From Sorex araneus (Eukaryota > Chordata > Mammalia > Eulipotyphla > Soricidae): 64,000 bases of DNA. The stretch spans positions 103,403,552 through 103,467,551 of the forward strand of contig NC_073313.1 of the NCBI RefSeq assembly GCF_027595985.1, in the 5' to 3' direction. Below are positions 45,637-56,869 of this stretch, in pieces (the stretch's first letter is position 1; every line of letters begins with the position of its first letter). The notes below the pieces were generated by a model. It worked only from the letters and a program-made list of their open reading frames with translations, was not told the origin of the DNA and made no database searches. The translations under genes and the position numbers were made by a program.

Positions 45637-46009
45637 CAGGATCCAGTTATGCGGGACTTGTGACTGAGATCTCCAAGCCTGCTCAGATCGGGACTGGGCC
45701 TCCTGCACCCAGATCCCCAGTTTTCCAGTAGCTTGGCAGTCCCACCCACAAACTGCCCTGGCGCCATGTAATCTCATCAACAGCCAAGATCCAGAGACTA
45801 TAAAACAAAGCTCCCAGAAGAGAGTGATACAGAATCTCGCACAGCAAAGCATGGTAAGCTACTGTGGCATATTTGATATGCCCGAAACAGTAACAATAAT
45901 GGGCCTCATTCCCTTGACCTGAACACGACAGGGATGAATGGAGATGTTACTGGCGCCCACTCGAGCAAATCAATGAGCAACTGGACAACAGTGATACCGT
46001 GATACAGTA
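45637..46009 (+). mobile_element. Type E element with type C tail and exact 12-bp TSD
   Basis: Unit E (ATGCGGGACTTGTGACTGAG, GATCCAGAGACTATAAAAC) runs straight into the C tail (GCATGGTAAGCTACTG, CGAAACAGTAACAATAATGG, TGGAGATGTTACTGGC). TSD ATATCAAGGATG at 45625-45636 and 46010-46021 shows it moved as one 373-bp piece. Confidence 0.92.
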
Positions 46010-46334
46010 ATATCAAGGATGGGAACATTCGGCCTGCAGCATGCAATATCATGTGGTCTGGCCCTGGCACATGACAGGACATGCATACACGCTTCTTGTG
46101 AGCTGTCTCTGGGCCGTCTGACTGTCTTGTATAGCCTGTGAATGATTTTATCAATATGCAAAAGGTCCTAGACAGAAAAATGTTTTCCCACCGCTGCACA
46201 TAAAGCCTTTCTTTTTTCATTTTGTTGAAAAACATTGATTTACAACTTTATATAGGTGTCAACTGTGCAGCACTAACATTTGACACAAAGTTCTCAGAAG
46301 CTTGGGAACCTCTCCTGCTAATTCTTAGCTAACA

Positions 46335-46535
46335 TGGCCAATGATTCGACGCTAGTGCCCAAGGATCCAGTACTATTCAAGTCTTGAGATGTTGGAGATT
46401 ACTCAGGCCACCCAAGTGGTGCTAAGAGACCTCTGAGGCTGTACCCAAATATGCTTGAGGGATCATGTAGTGTGGAGGATTAAGCTTGGGGGAGCTACAT
46501 ACAAGGCATTTGCCTTAACCCCTGTACTATCTCTC
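46335..46535 (-). repeat. Type D SINE
   Basis: GAGATTACTCAGGCCACCC, GGAGGATTAAGCTTGGG and CCTGTACTATCTCTCAGC. Confidence 0.65.
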
Positions 46536-46549
46536 AGCTCTGAATCATA

Positions 46550-48035
46550 CTTGTATATGCTATACTATAATCCCCATCAAAAGCCCAGTTTCCATAATTA
46601 CCTTGCAATTGACCTCTTCTATCTATTTTACCTCCTCCCTCATCTCATTCCTCACTGGTAATCACAATTCTTTTATAAGAAGCTAAGTGTTTGAGTTTGT
46701 TTTATTTTGTTTGTTTATTTGCTTTGCTCCTTAATCTTTCACAAATGAAAACATATACTTCTTTTTTTCTCATCTGAATTACTTCACTACACATAATCTG
46801 TTCAGCATCCATCTCTATGTTGTTGAAAGTGGCAAGATTTCATATTATTTATAGCTAAGTATTCATTTGTGTATAGACATCACAGCGTCTTTATTCATCT
46901 GTTGATGCACACTTAGCTTATTTCCACAGGGGTTGTAAATAGTGCTGCAACACACATAAGGATGTGTATATCTCTGCAAATTTGTATTTTCTTATTCTTG
47001 GAATGAATTTTCTGATTCAAGAAGTGAAATACTTGAATCATATGGTATTTCCATGTGTATCTTTTGAGATAACCCCATCCTGTTTTCCCTCACAGCTGCA
47101 CCAATTTACATTCTCATCAGCAGTGTAACAGGGACTTCCTTTCTTCACATCTTGGCCAAAATTTGCTGTTTCTTGTCTTTTAATAATAGTCATTCTAACT
47201 GATGTGAGCTGATTTTGTTATTTGGTTTTGATTTGCATTTCCCTAGCAATAAGTGATGGTGAACTGATGAGAATGTTTCCATGTGTCTGTGGACCATCTA
47301 TATGTGAAATGCCTGCCTTTTAATAGGGTTGCTTGTGAGGTTATCAATGTTGTTTAATTACATTAAACAGCTTTTATGTAAATTACAAATTAACCTCAGC
47401 CAAAACTATGATATGCAAATATCTTCTCCCATTCAGTAGATTACATTTTTATTTGGGCTATATTTTCTTTCATAAGTAGAAACTTTTTAGTTTTACTTAA
47501 TCCTATTTGCTTATTTTTGCTTTTATTTTACTTGCTGATGAGGATGAATATATGAAAACATTACTAACGCCCAAGAACATGCTAGGTCTTCTATGTATTT
47601 CATGATTTCAGTTCTGATAATCCAGTCTTTAATCTATTTTGAATTATTTTTTGTGTATATTTTAGAGTGGTAATTTATGTTCTTTTGCATTTAGTTATTT
47701 GTTTTCCTAACAACACATATTGGAAATACTTTCACTTCTCTATTGCATGTTCTTAGCTACTTTGTCAAAAATTAGTTATCCATATATGTTTGGTATATTT
47801 TTGGGCCCCAAATTCTATTTCACTGTTTTCCATACCTGTTTTTATTCAATATCATAATATTTTAATTACCATTGCTTTGTAGTATAGTTTGAATTCAGTG
47901 CTTTTTATCCTCTGGACTGATTTGGCTATATATATTTTGATTCTATTTATGTGAATAATAGTATTGGGACTTTATTAGTAATTTTTAGAATCAGAACAGT
48001 GCTTTAGGTAAAATGGCCATTTTATTTTTTTTTAA
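46550..48035 (-). mobile_element. Old L1, antisense
   Basis: CTCATCTGAATTACTTCACT, TTCATCTGTTGATGCACAC, TTTTGATTTGCATTTCCC and CAACACATATTGGAAATAC follow the reverse ORF2 end. Confidence 0.75.
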
Positions 48036-48660
48036 CTTTTTTATTGAGTCACCATGTGGAAAGTTACAAAGTTTTCAGGTTTAAGTCTCAGTTATACAAT
48101 GCTCAAACACCCATCCCTTCACCAGTGCACATATTCCACCACCAAGAATCCCAGTATAGCTCCACCCCGTCCCCCACACCCCTAGCCCCCCCGCCTGTGA
48201 ACTGATAAATTTCACTTCATTTTCTCTTTACCTTGATTAAATTCCATATTTCAACACAAAACTCACTATTGTTGTTGGAGTTTCCCCCCCCAAAAAAGAG
48301 CCCTACTGACCAGGAAGCATTTGATAATTAGTTTTCCATTGCTGAGAATGAAAAGATATGAAGTTGCATGGCCGTGATAGCGGCCACGCGGTTTAGGATT
48401 TCTGTATTTTAGTACTTTAGTAATTAAGTCCAGGGAGATTTATGTTAGAAATTGCATAATTTCCCTTCGTGGGGAAGTATGGGGCAATGGCTTAGATCAC
48501 AGTCTAGAGACATGGCTGCTAGCAGTTTTGGGGACCAAAAGTAGTCTAGCTGGCCTCAGGATCGTGGTCAATCAGCAGCAAAGCAGCCGCACCAAAGTGT
48601 GTCTGCCTGGGTCGAGTCTCGGCAGAGTGCGAGCCCGTATTGGCCCCAGCCCAAGACTCT
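48036..48660 (-). mobile_element. Type G element, antisense
   Basis: TTATTGAGTCACCATGTGG and CTCAGTTATACAATGCTCAA resemble the L1 3' end, followed by non-L1 text ending in a GC-rich part (GGGTCGAGTCTCGGCAGAG). Second copy at 59938. Confidence 0.8.
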
Positions 48661-49974
48661 ATTGACTTTTATTTTAATTTTTCCTTTGGTTTAAAATATT
48701 ATGGAATTTTATGATTTTAGCTTCACACCTCTATATGTGTATAATTCTCCTCACTACCACCACCAAAGTTCCAGTGCCACCCACCACAAAAAAAAAACAC
48801 TCCATTCATTTTCCTCAGCACCCTGTCCTTTCCATTTACTAGCCACCATAGTTTTATTGAGTCTAGTAATTTTTTCTGTAGTTTTTTGCCAGTTTGCTCT
48901 AGTAGCTCATACAGCACATAGGAGTAAAACCATCTGATACTTATCTTTCTCTTCCTTGCTTAGTGTAATCAGCTAAAGGTCTATCCATTTTGTCCCCGAA
49001 AGCATAATTTCATCTCTTTAGTGTCAGGGTTCTAATTGTATTGCACCATAGTTTCTCTATACAGTCATATGTTGATTCTATGTTTGGGCTATTGTGAATC
49101 ATACTGCTATGAATACAGGGGTACAAATGTACTTTCAAATTAGTGTTTTCATGTACTTCAAATGAATGTCTAGGAGTAGTACCCTAAGAACATTTGACAT
49201 TTTCCTTTTTTGCAGCCGTCCAAGAGCCATTTTTGACAGTACATTGGTAGCCATCAATGCTGAGAAATGAACCTTACGGTGCCCTCATGCACAGCATGCA
49301 CTCCTTTGAACTACATCCTCAATTCATTCCATATATTTGAAAGAATTTCCATATAATTTCCTATAAAGTTATCATCAATTTATATTCCAAACAGCAGTGT
49401 ATTAGCATTCCTTTTTTCTCCACATCTTCACCAACACTTTTAATTTCCAATATTTTTGATTTTGACCATTCCCATGGGTGCAAGGTGATATAGCTCATTG
49501 TCATTTTGATTTGTATTTCCCGAGTAATAACTGGAGCTCAGAATTTTCCTTCAGTCTGTGAGTCATCCTTTCATATCTTTTTGGTAAGCATTTATTAATG
49601 TCTTTGCCCATTTTTATTGGATTGATATTGATTGTTTCTTTGTGTATTTGTGTGTGAGTGTGTGTTCAGTTCGTTTATTGATTTTTTGGGCCACACTCGC
49701 GATACTCAGGGGTTACTCCTGGCTCAGCACTCAGGAATTACTTCTGGTGGTACTCGCAGGACCATATGGGATAACGGGGATCGAACCCAGGTCGGCCATG
49801 TGCAAGGCAAATGCCCTTTCTGCTATACTATTGCTCCAGCCTCTGGATTGCTATTGTTAACTTGTGAGAATTTTATACATTTTGTTATCAATCTCTTATC
49901 ATATATATAATGTGAAATTATGTCTCCTAATCACTTTTGGTTTCAGTGACAATTTATTTTTCTGTGGAAGCTTT
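48661..49974 (-). mobile_element. Old L1, antisense, with SINEs
   Basis: ACCAAAGTTCCAGTGCCACC, TTGATTCTATGTTTGGGC, CTCATTGTCATTTTGATTTG. An old SINE relic lies at about 49215-49325. Confidence 0.7.
49681..49842 (-). repeat. Type A SINE
   Basis: TTTTGGGCCACACTCGCG to ATACTATTGCTCCAGCC. Confidence 0.92.
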
Positions 49975-50860
49975 TTCCAAACTTGAACCACCTTCAATAC
50001 AAAGTTATAAAGTATTTATGATTAGATTTCATGAGTACAATGTTCCAACACCAATCTTTTCCCCGGTTTCCACTTCCCTTCACCAATGTCTGCAGTTCCC
50101 TCTCATCCTCTCCAGCCTGTTTCTATGAGACACTTTTTTTCTTTTTCTTTTTGCCTTTCAGGCACTATGGTTCACAACATTGTTACCAATAGGGTATCAT
50201 GCAGATCACCTTGTCCAGAGTTCCTATTTCCCTCTATCATTGCCATAGTGGTTCCTTCCCTGACCTATCAATTCTCCCACCACAGTGGTGAGATTCCTAC
50301 TAAGGAACACTTATACTGCTTTTCCTTTAGATTGCCTTTGGACACTAGTTATTCTTCTACTATGTTTCTTTATATCCTACATATGAGAGAGGTCATTCTT
50401 TATCTCTCCTTCTCCTTCTGACTCATTTCACTCAGCATGATACTCTCCAGATCTTTCCATGCATGCATCAGCAAATTGCATGATTTCAACTTCTCTTATT
50501 GCCAAGTAGTATTCCACTGTGACTGGAATGCTATGTACTGTGTATATGGCATAATTTCTTTATCCACATATCTGTTCTTGGACACTTGGGCTGTTTCCAG
50601 GTTTGGGCTATGACAAAGAGTTCTGCAGTGAATATAAGAATGCAGATGCCTTTTCAGCATTGTGCTTTGGGTCCCTTGGGTTATATTCCAAGGAGTTGAA
50701 TTGCTAGAGCATATGGAAACTCAATTCTTAGTCTTTTGAGGAATGTCCATATTATCATTTGTGGAGGTTTTTTATTCCATATAGTCCCATTAACTTATTC
50801 TTGCATTTTTTACTCTTGCCAGTGGAGTTGAATCTCTGAACACATTTCTCTTATTCATAA
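49975..50860 (-). mobile_element. L1 3' UTR and ORF2 end, antisense
   Basis: A new 3' UTR start (TTCATGAGTACAATGTTCC), then CTCATTTCACTCAGCATGAT and TTTGGGCTATGACAAAG. Separate from the preceding L1. Confidence 0.7.
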
Positions 50861-50952
50861 ACAGTAACAATAAGTCTCACAATGAGAGATGTTACTGGTG
50901 CCCACTCGAACAAATCGATGAGCAACAGGATGACAGTGACAGTGACAGAATT
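50861..50952 (+). repeat. Type B SINE, 3' end only
   Basis: AAACAGTAACAATAAGTC to GATGACAGTGACAGTGACAG. Confidence 0.9.
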
Positions 50953-51128
50953 TTTTGTTTGAAGGCTACACCTGTGTTTTCTCATGACTCACTTATGGGT
51001 CTATGCTCAAGGAACAGGAGCATTGCCAGTCCTGGAAGGCTCAGGAAACCAGATGGGTACTGGGGATTAAACCCAGGTTGACTGCAAGTACGGCAAGGGC
51101 CCTACCTACTGTAGTATTTTTCCAGTCC
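50953..51128 (-). repeat. Type A SINE
   Basis: AAGGCTACACCTGTGTTTTC to ACTGTAGTATTTTTCCAGTC. Confidence 0.78.
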
Positions 51129-51261
51129 TTAGCTGTCTCTTATTGGCGTACTAGAGTACATTGCCTGTTTACTTATGGTATCAGGTAAGATATCTAAGTC
51201 TGTAATTCATTTAAGTTAATTTTTGTATGGTGTTTTTGATGAAAGTTCATCTTTAAAAAGA

Positions 51262-51378
51262 ATTGATGGTTCTCACAGCTTACTCCTGACTCTATAGGTC
51301 AGGGACCATATTGGCACCTGTGATCCAATTTGGGTCGACTATGTGCAAGGCAAACATCCTACTTGCTGTCCAGCCTGA
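51262..51378 (-). repeat. Type A SINE, partial
   Basis: CACAGCTTACTCCTGACTC to CATCCTACTTGCTGTCCAGC. Confidence 0.75.
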
Positions 51379-51394
51379 GATTTACCTTTTTTTG

Positions 51395-51515
51395 AGGGGA
51401 GGTGGTCTCACTAGGCAGTGCTTAAGAGCTGCTTCATCAATAGTGTAGAGGAACAAGCACCAAATTTCCACAGGCAAAGCATGTGCTTCAGCCCTTTGAG
51501 CCATCTTCCTTGTCC
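51395..51515 (-). repeat. Type A or D SINE, old
   Basis: GGGGAGGTGGTCTCACTAGG to CAGCCCTTTGAGCCATC. Confidence 0.5.
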
Positions 51516-52048
51516 CAAAGCTATCATTTTGCATGTGGCAGTGGCTGTTTGCCAAGTAGTAGTTGTTGAAAAGGCTTTGTTTTCTCCATGGTGTGGACTT
51601 AACTCCTTTATTAAATTTATGTATGGGTTTACTTAAGGGCTCCTCATTCTCTTCCCATTTTTGTTTCAATATCACACTGTTGCTTTGTAATATATTTGTA
51701 AGTAAAGGAACATGTTGCCTCCATTTTTCTTTTTTTTCTCTTAGAATAGCCTGGGTGATGGGGATCATTTGTGATTTTATATAAATTGTAGAATTGTTCT
51801 TTCTCTTAAAACTGACAGTGGTATTTTGATAGAGGTTGTATTAGTTCTGTAGATTGCTATATGTTTGGTGGCCATTTTAACATTTATTCATCCAATCCAT
51901 AAGAGATAGATTCCTTTTCAAGTCTGTGTTTTCTTCTAATTCTTTTAGAAATATCTCATAGTTCACATTGCATAAATCTTTCACCTCTTTTGTTAAGTTT
52001 ACTCTCAGGTATTACATCTTTTCATGCCCTTATAAATGGTGCTATTTT

Positions 52049-52202
52049 TCACAGCGGGTAGGGCGTTTGCCTTGCACGCGGTCGACCCGGGTTCGATTCC
52101 CAGCATCCCATATGGTCCCCTGAGCACTGCCAGGAGTGATTCCTGAGTGCATGAGCCAGGAGTAACCCCTGTGCATCGCCAGGTGTGACCCAAAAAGCAA
52201 AA
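52049..52202 (+). repeat. Type A SINE, nearly consensus, 15-bp TSD
   Basis: Starts at TCACAGCGGGTAGGGCG (head short by about 17 bases), B box GGTTCGATTCC intact, ends GTGTGACCCAAAAAGC. TSD AAATGGTGCTATTTT at 52034-52048 and 52203-52217. Likely the youngest SINE here. Confidence 0.96.
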
Positions 52203-52519
52203 AAATGGTGCTATTTTATTAATATTCCATTTTTCTGATTTATTATATATAGAAATGCAATATATCTACATATATTAACTTTAAATCATTCCACTTATTA
52301 ATTGCTCATGTACTTATTAATAATGAACATATTAATTATTTATTGTACTGTTTTAGTTCAGTCTTTAGGGTTTTCAATGTACATAATCAAATCATCTGAA
52401 TGTAGCAAAAGCTTTCTCTTTTCCTATCAGAATTTGTTTATTTTTCTTGCCTAATAGCTGTGATTTCTTGCTTAATTGCTGTTTCTAGGACTTCCCAAAC
52501 TTTGTTAAATAGTAATAGT

Positions 52520-52706
52520 GAGTGTGTGGCTGGAGCTATCGTACAGAGAATAGTGTACGTGCCTTGCATGTTCAATCCCTGTCACTGGGTTTGATCACTG
52601 TTCCCTCATATGGTCCCCTGAGCAAAGCCTGGAAAGATCCAAGAGCACAGAGCTAGGAGTAAACACTAATACCATTGGGTGTGGCCAAATATCAAAACAA
52701 AAAAGA
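52520..52706 (+). repeat. Type A SINE
   Basis: GTGTGGCTGGAGCTATCGTA to TGGGTGTGGCCAAATATC. Confidence 0.87.
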
Positions 52707-52940
52707 TCTGAGATTAGACACCCCTTATTATTCCAAGATTAGGGAGAAAGTGCCTATACTAACTATGAATTTGTCATAATGGCCTTTATTATCCTGAGGC
52801 ATGTTCCTTCCTTCCTTAATTGCTCTTTTGATTTTATGCTTTGTCCTGGGTTTATTCTAGCTTTGTATTTCTTCCTGGATAAGGCATAGAAGTTTAATTT
52901 AAAAAATTTTCCCACTTCTTACAGGTTGTCCAACTGCATT

Positions 52941-54074
52941 GAATATAAATGTCCATAGTAGTCTCTTATTGTGTAGTTCTAGAGTATGAGTTATAACTAT
53001 AACTCTTTCATTTCTGATTCTTTGTAGCAGGGTTCTCTCTGCATTTCTCTGCTTCTGTCTCTCTCCTCCCTCCACACACTCTCTCTCCTTATTTCAGTCT
53101 TTACCCCACTATCGGTGAGTCTAGTCAGTTGAAGAATGTCAGTTATTCCAAGATATAAAGAAATTGTTTCAGTCCTCTCAGGATACATAGCACTTAGCAC
53201 AGTGACAAATTAATGGATGAATTTGACTTCAAAACGGGGGTGTCTAATCTCCCACACAAATATCACCTACTTTATAAATATATTAGAGCGACAGATTGTA
53301 GTTATACCAGAAATGTTGGGGTTCCTCAATTTAATGATCGTTTTGCTGACTATTAACAGAGTGTTTGTTTTATCTCTGTAGCCGCTCCCTGAAGCTATTT
53401 GGTGTCTCACCTTCAGTCAGCAATGAGGGACATGACTTCTTTGTTAGACTGTTTCTATATAAAGCCCTGGTAATAGGAACTGCCTAGATTACCACCAGTG
53501 ATTCACACACCTACATAGAGTGCTTACACCCACACAGGGTCATGGAGTGAAGTAGCCATTTTAGTTCAGGTCTTGTTTCACTGAACAGTACTACAGTACT
53601 AATGTTACTCTTTCAGTTATTTATGTCAGTTATAGATGTAGTGACATGCATCACTTTCTGTAAATTTGCATCAAGTAGAATAAAATCTTGTTCATTCTCA
53701 CCAGTATTTAATCTAACTTATAAATGTGGGGTTGGCACTAGGAAGAGTGGGCAAATAACTGCTTTCAGAGCACAGAAATTCTTAGCAGCATATTAAAGTA
53801 TTTTCCTGCAATCTTTGCCTTTGCATTAAAAGCTACTAACAATGCTTCTCTTCGGTGTTATTTTAACAGTAATTCATTTTTGTTATTTTATTGCTTGAAA
53901 AATGCAAACCTGTATTGTGTACTTTGTTAAAAGTGTAATACAAAGCTCTATCTGACAGGAAATTCATTAACGATAGAAGGATATATTTAAATTTTTATGT
54001 AGAAAAATGGTATTCAAAACTAACAAAATACTGAAATCTGTTTCAAAGAACAATATAAGTGATTTTAATTAATA
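52941..54074. other. Intron sequence, no repeat recognised after about 53.2 kb
   Basis: One of the longer repeat-poor blocks in the intron. No exon with splice sites and a conserved frame was seen. Confidence 0.4.
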
Positions 54075-54247
54075 GTCTGGGGGGATTTCTGAGCCATACT
54101 TGGGCTATACTTAGGTAGTACTCCTGACTCTGTGCTCACAGATAAGTTTTGGTTGGGCTCAGGGGACTATAATATGGTGTCAATGATCAAAACCTTGTCA
54201 GATAATAAAAGGCAAGCGCCCTACCAACTGTATTATCACTCCAGTCC
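54075..54247 (-). repeat. Type A SINE, diverged
   Basis: GAGCCATACTTGGGCTATAC to TGTATTATCACTCCAGTCC. Confidence 0.82.
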
Positions 54248-54301
54248 CTATTCTAATTGCTTTTATGTAAAGAAATATTTCCAAACATACTAGAGAAATT
54301 G

Positions 54302-54544
54302 GGCTGGAGCGATAGCACAGCGGTTGGGCTTTCGCCTTTCACGCGGCCAACCAGTGTTTGATTCCTCTGCCCCTCTCGGAGAGCCCGGCAAGCTACCGAG
54401 AGTATCGAGCTCGCGCAGCAAAGCCTGGCAAGCTACCCGTGCGTAGTGGATATGCAAAAAACAGTAACAATAAGTCTCTCAATGAGAGACGTTACTGGTG
54501 CCTGCTTGAACAAATCAATGAGCAATGGGATGACAGTGACAGTG
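54302..54544 (+). repeat. Type B SINE, subfamily with palindromic core, 13-bp TSD
   Basis: GGCTGGAGCGATAGCACAGC, CTCTCGGAGAGCCCGGCAAG, GTCTCTCAATGAGAGAC and a TGACAGTGACAG tail. TSD ACTAGAGAAATTG at 54289-54301 and 54545-54557. Confidence 0.96.
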
Positions 54545-54569
54545 ACTAGAGAAATTGCAATATATTTAT

Positions 54570-55228
54570 ACAAGTCTCTTGCCCCTGTGTCTGGCTGTCT
54601 TCACCACGGCCCCTCGGAGGGGGTGGGTTGAATTTACCTCCCTGCCCCAAGCAGAGCCCCGGCAGCCAAAGATCTCCAGAACCCAGCCACAACCATGCTC
54701 AAGACCCCTCTCCACACGTTCGGACAAGACTCACACATGAAGGAGCCTGCAGAGGAACCCAGGTGTGTGGGACCTGGGGCTTAGATCTCCAAGCCTGCTC
54801 GGATCGGGATTGGGCCTCTTCCGTCCAGATCCCCCATTTTCCAGTAGCTAGGCAGTCACACCCAGAAACTGCCCCCCCCCAGTGCCATGTAATCCCATAA
54901 ATGGCCAACATCCAGAGACTATAAAACCAAGCTTCCAGAACATCGTATAGCCTAGTTCTCCCTCTCAGAGAACATGGCAAGCTACCAAGAGTTTTTCTGC
55001 CCATATAGGAGAGCCTGGCAAGCTCCCCGTGGTGTATTCATATGCAAAATACAGTAACAATGATGGATTTCATTTTCCTGACCCTGAAGGAGCCTTTAAT
55101 GTGGCACCGTTGCGAAGGACGAGTAGAGAGAAGCTGCTAAAAATCTCAGGGATAGGCCCAATGGAGACATTACTGGGCCCGTTTGAGCAAATCAAGGATC
55201 AACAGGATGATAGTGATAGTAATAACTG
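54570..55228 (+). mobile_element. Type E element, longest copy, with type C tail
   Basis: GCCCCTCGGAGGGGGTGG, GCAGAGCCCCGGCAGCC, GGGACCTGGGGCTTAGATC, GATCCAGAGACTATAAAACC, then AGAGCCTGGCAAGCTCCCCG, CATTTTCCTGACCCTGAAGG and GATGATAGTGATAGTAATAA. About 650 bp. Its short frames are not conserved between copies. Confidence 0.85.
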
Positions 55229-55664
55229 TTTCCAATGAAAAACTTACATATGCCAAGAATTTACTTTCTCTATAAGAACAAAATATTTACTATGTTCTAT
55301 TATTCCAATTATAGAGCTTGTCATCATTAAGCATAAATTTTACTCTGGCTGTAAAACAATTTCACAGTGAAACCCGAGTCCTACTTTTATTTTTCTGCTT
55401 GCTTGTGTTACACTTCAGGGACTGTAGGAAGTTAAATGTAAAAGAATATACCTATTCCTTTGTAAGAAAGTTTAAATAATTAGATACCCTATCAATAGTT
55501 CTCTGAAGAAATTGATGTCGTCAGTCTATCAGTCCTCACCGTAGATACATAAAATGTCAGTAAAATGGTATATACTCACAAAACTTATCTTTTTTATCAT
55601 GATGCCTTATAATATTGCACTTTAGGCTTCTGTTTGAATAAACTGTCCCCTTAATCTGTAAACA
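55229..55664. other. Intron sequence without recognised features
   Basis: No clear repeat or coding signal. Confidence 0.35.
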
Positions 55665-55850
55665 CCTGGCCAGAAGGATAGCACAGAGGATAAGGTGTTT
55701 GCCTTGCATGGGGCTAACCTGGATTTGATCCCTAGAACCCCATGTGGTCCCCTGAGTCCAGCAGGTGTGATCCCTGAGCTCAGAGCCAAGAGTTAGTCCT
55801 GAGCCAAGCCAGGTGTGTCCCCTGGCTTGGCTCAGGACAAACAAAAGACA
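55665..55850 (+). repeat. Type A SINE with fold-back 3' end
   Basis: CTGGCCAGAAGGATAGCACAG through GTGATCCCTGAGCTCAGAGC. The 3' end is replaced by a perfect hairpin (55796-55838). Confidence 0.88.
55796..55838. repeat. Perfect 18-bp inverted repeat, 7-nt loop
   Basis: Arms GTCCTGAGCCAAGCCAGG (55796-55813) and CCTGGCTTGGCTCAGGAC (55821-55838), loop TGTGTCC. Confidence 0.97.
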
Positions 55851-56334
55851 ACCCTAAATACCTTTCTAAAACCTGATTCTGTGATATGTTTTTAATACAT
55901 TTCAGGTGGAGTTTTCAAATATAGATATGTCATATTTCTGTGTCCTATGAAATATGGTACTTGACTGCTTAGTTACTCAGGACTAGAATATAATCTACAT
56001 AGTAATTAAGTTTATCTCAAAGCAAATTTAGGATAATGGATTTTTTGTTCGTTTGCCATTTTATTTGGCCAAAAGCACCTAAGTCTTGAATGACACTTCT
56101 ATTTATAGTAACATTTTTTTCTCTGAAGTGCAAATAGTGTGTGATTTGAGAAAACATTTTAACAGTATAAGGGATGGAAATATTTCCCTAAGATGATATA
56201 GCATAACAGTTTCACCCAGATGAGTCCAGGGATGATTCTGTTGCAAAGCTCCTGTCCCGACAGTTTGATGCCAGTGAGGCAGGGATTTGGAAGCCAATGC
56301 CCCAGCTATCCCTCACATACACTAAACATGAACT
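55851..56334. other. Intron sequence without recognised features
   Basis: No clear repeat or coding signal. Confidence 0.35.
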
Positions 56335-56510
56335 TTGTGACTCTGCTACTTGGGGTCTCGGTCACCACAACCTAGTGTATGTGAGCACATAATGAAAATA
56401 TGTGAGAAACACGCCTAAGTGTGCAACTCCTGGTGTGAAGCACAACCACAACCAAGTGCTCAAGCACTGCAACCAAGCGTGTGACCCCTTGGGCTAGCAC
56501 ACCATCTGCT
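56335..56510 (+). repeat. Type F repeat: CAACCAAGTG-rich block
   Basis: AAGCACAACCACAACCAAGT and CACTGCAACCAAGCGTGTGA recur in similar form at 11610-11680 and 63830-64000. Probably the extended tail of old SINEs. Confidence 0.5.
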
Positions 56511-56869
56511 GCACTAACAACAAAGAGAAGTTTTTCCAAATGTATCGAATTCTCTTCATATACTAGTTTTTGTGTCTTGAGTCAGTTTCACCTTTGTCTT
56601 TGACACACCACTAACATCCAACAAAAGGAGGGAGTAAAGACTACTACACACCAAAAGGCAAATTCCTAGAGATCCAAGTGCTGCCTGTGGCTGTTATTGT
56701 TCATTTGATAAAGGTGTAAGCAATTAAGGATAATGTTGTAAAAAACTCAGAGAATGATGATTAGAGGGTATTGACTTATTTATACGTCCAGAAGAAGTTT
56801 CAGTTGGATGAAATGAGAACCTTTTTGATTTGCAGGCAAGAAGCTGTTCTTGGTTTCATAGGCAGGAAT
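56511..56869. other. Intron sequence without recognised features
   Basis: No clear repeat or coding signal. Confidence 0.35.

Larger units (their letters stand above)
51130..52940 (-). mobile_element. Old L1, antisense, with SINEs
   Basis: CATTTAAGTTAATTTTTGTATG, GTTTCAATATCACACTGTTG, AGAATAGCCTGGGTGATGG, ATTGCATAAATCTTTCACC, TTGCTGTTTCTAGGACTTCC. Confidence 0.65.

Noticed and set aside
45637..46009. ATAAAAC and the GC-rich text as a gene promoter
   Set aside because: The same sequence recurs in other E copies and moved as a retroposon, so it is not a local promoter.
55796..55838. Hairpin as a microRNA or a bacterial-type terminator
   Set aside because: Arms of 18 bp with a 7-nt loop are too short for a precursor microRNA, and terminators of this type do not apply in a mammal.
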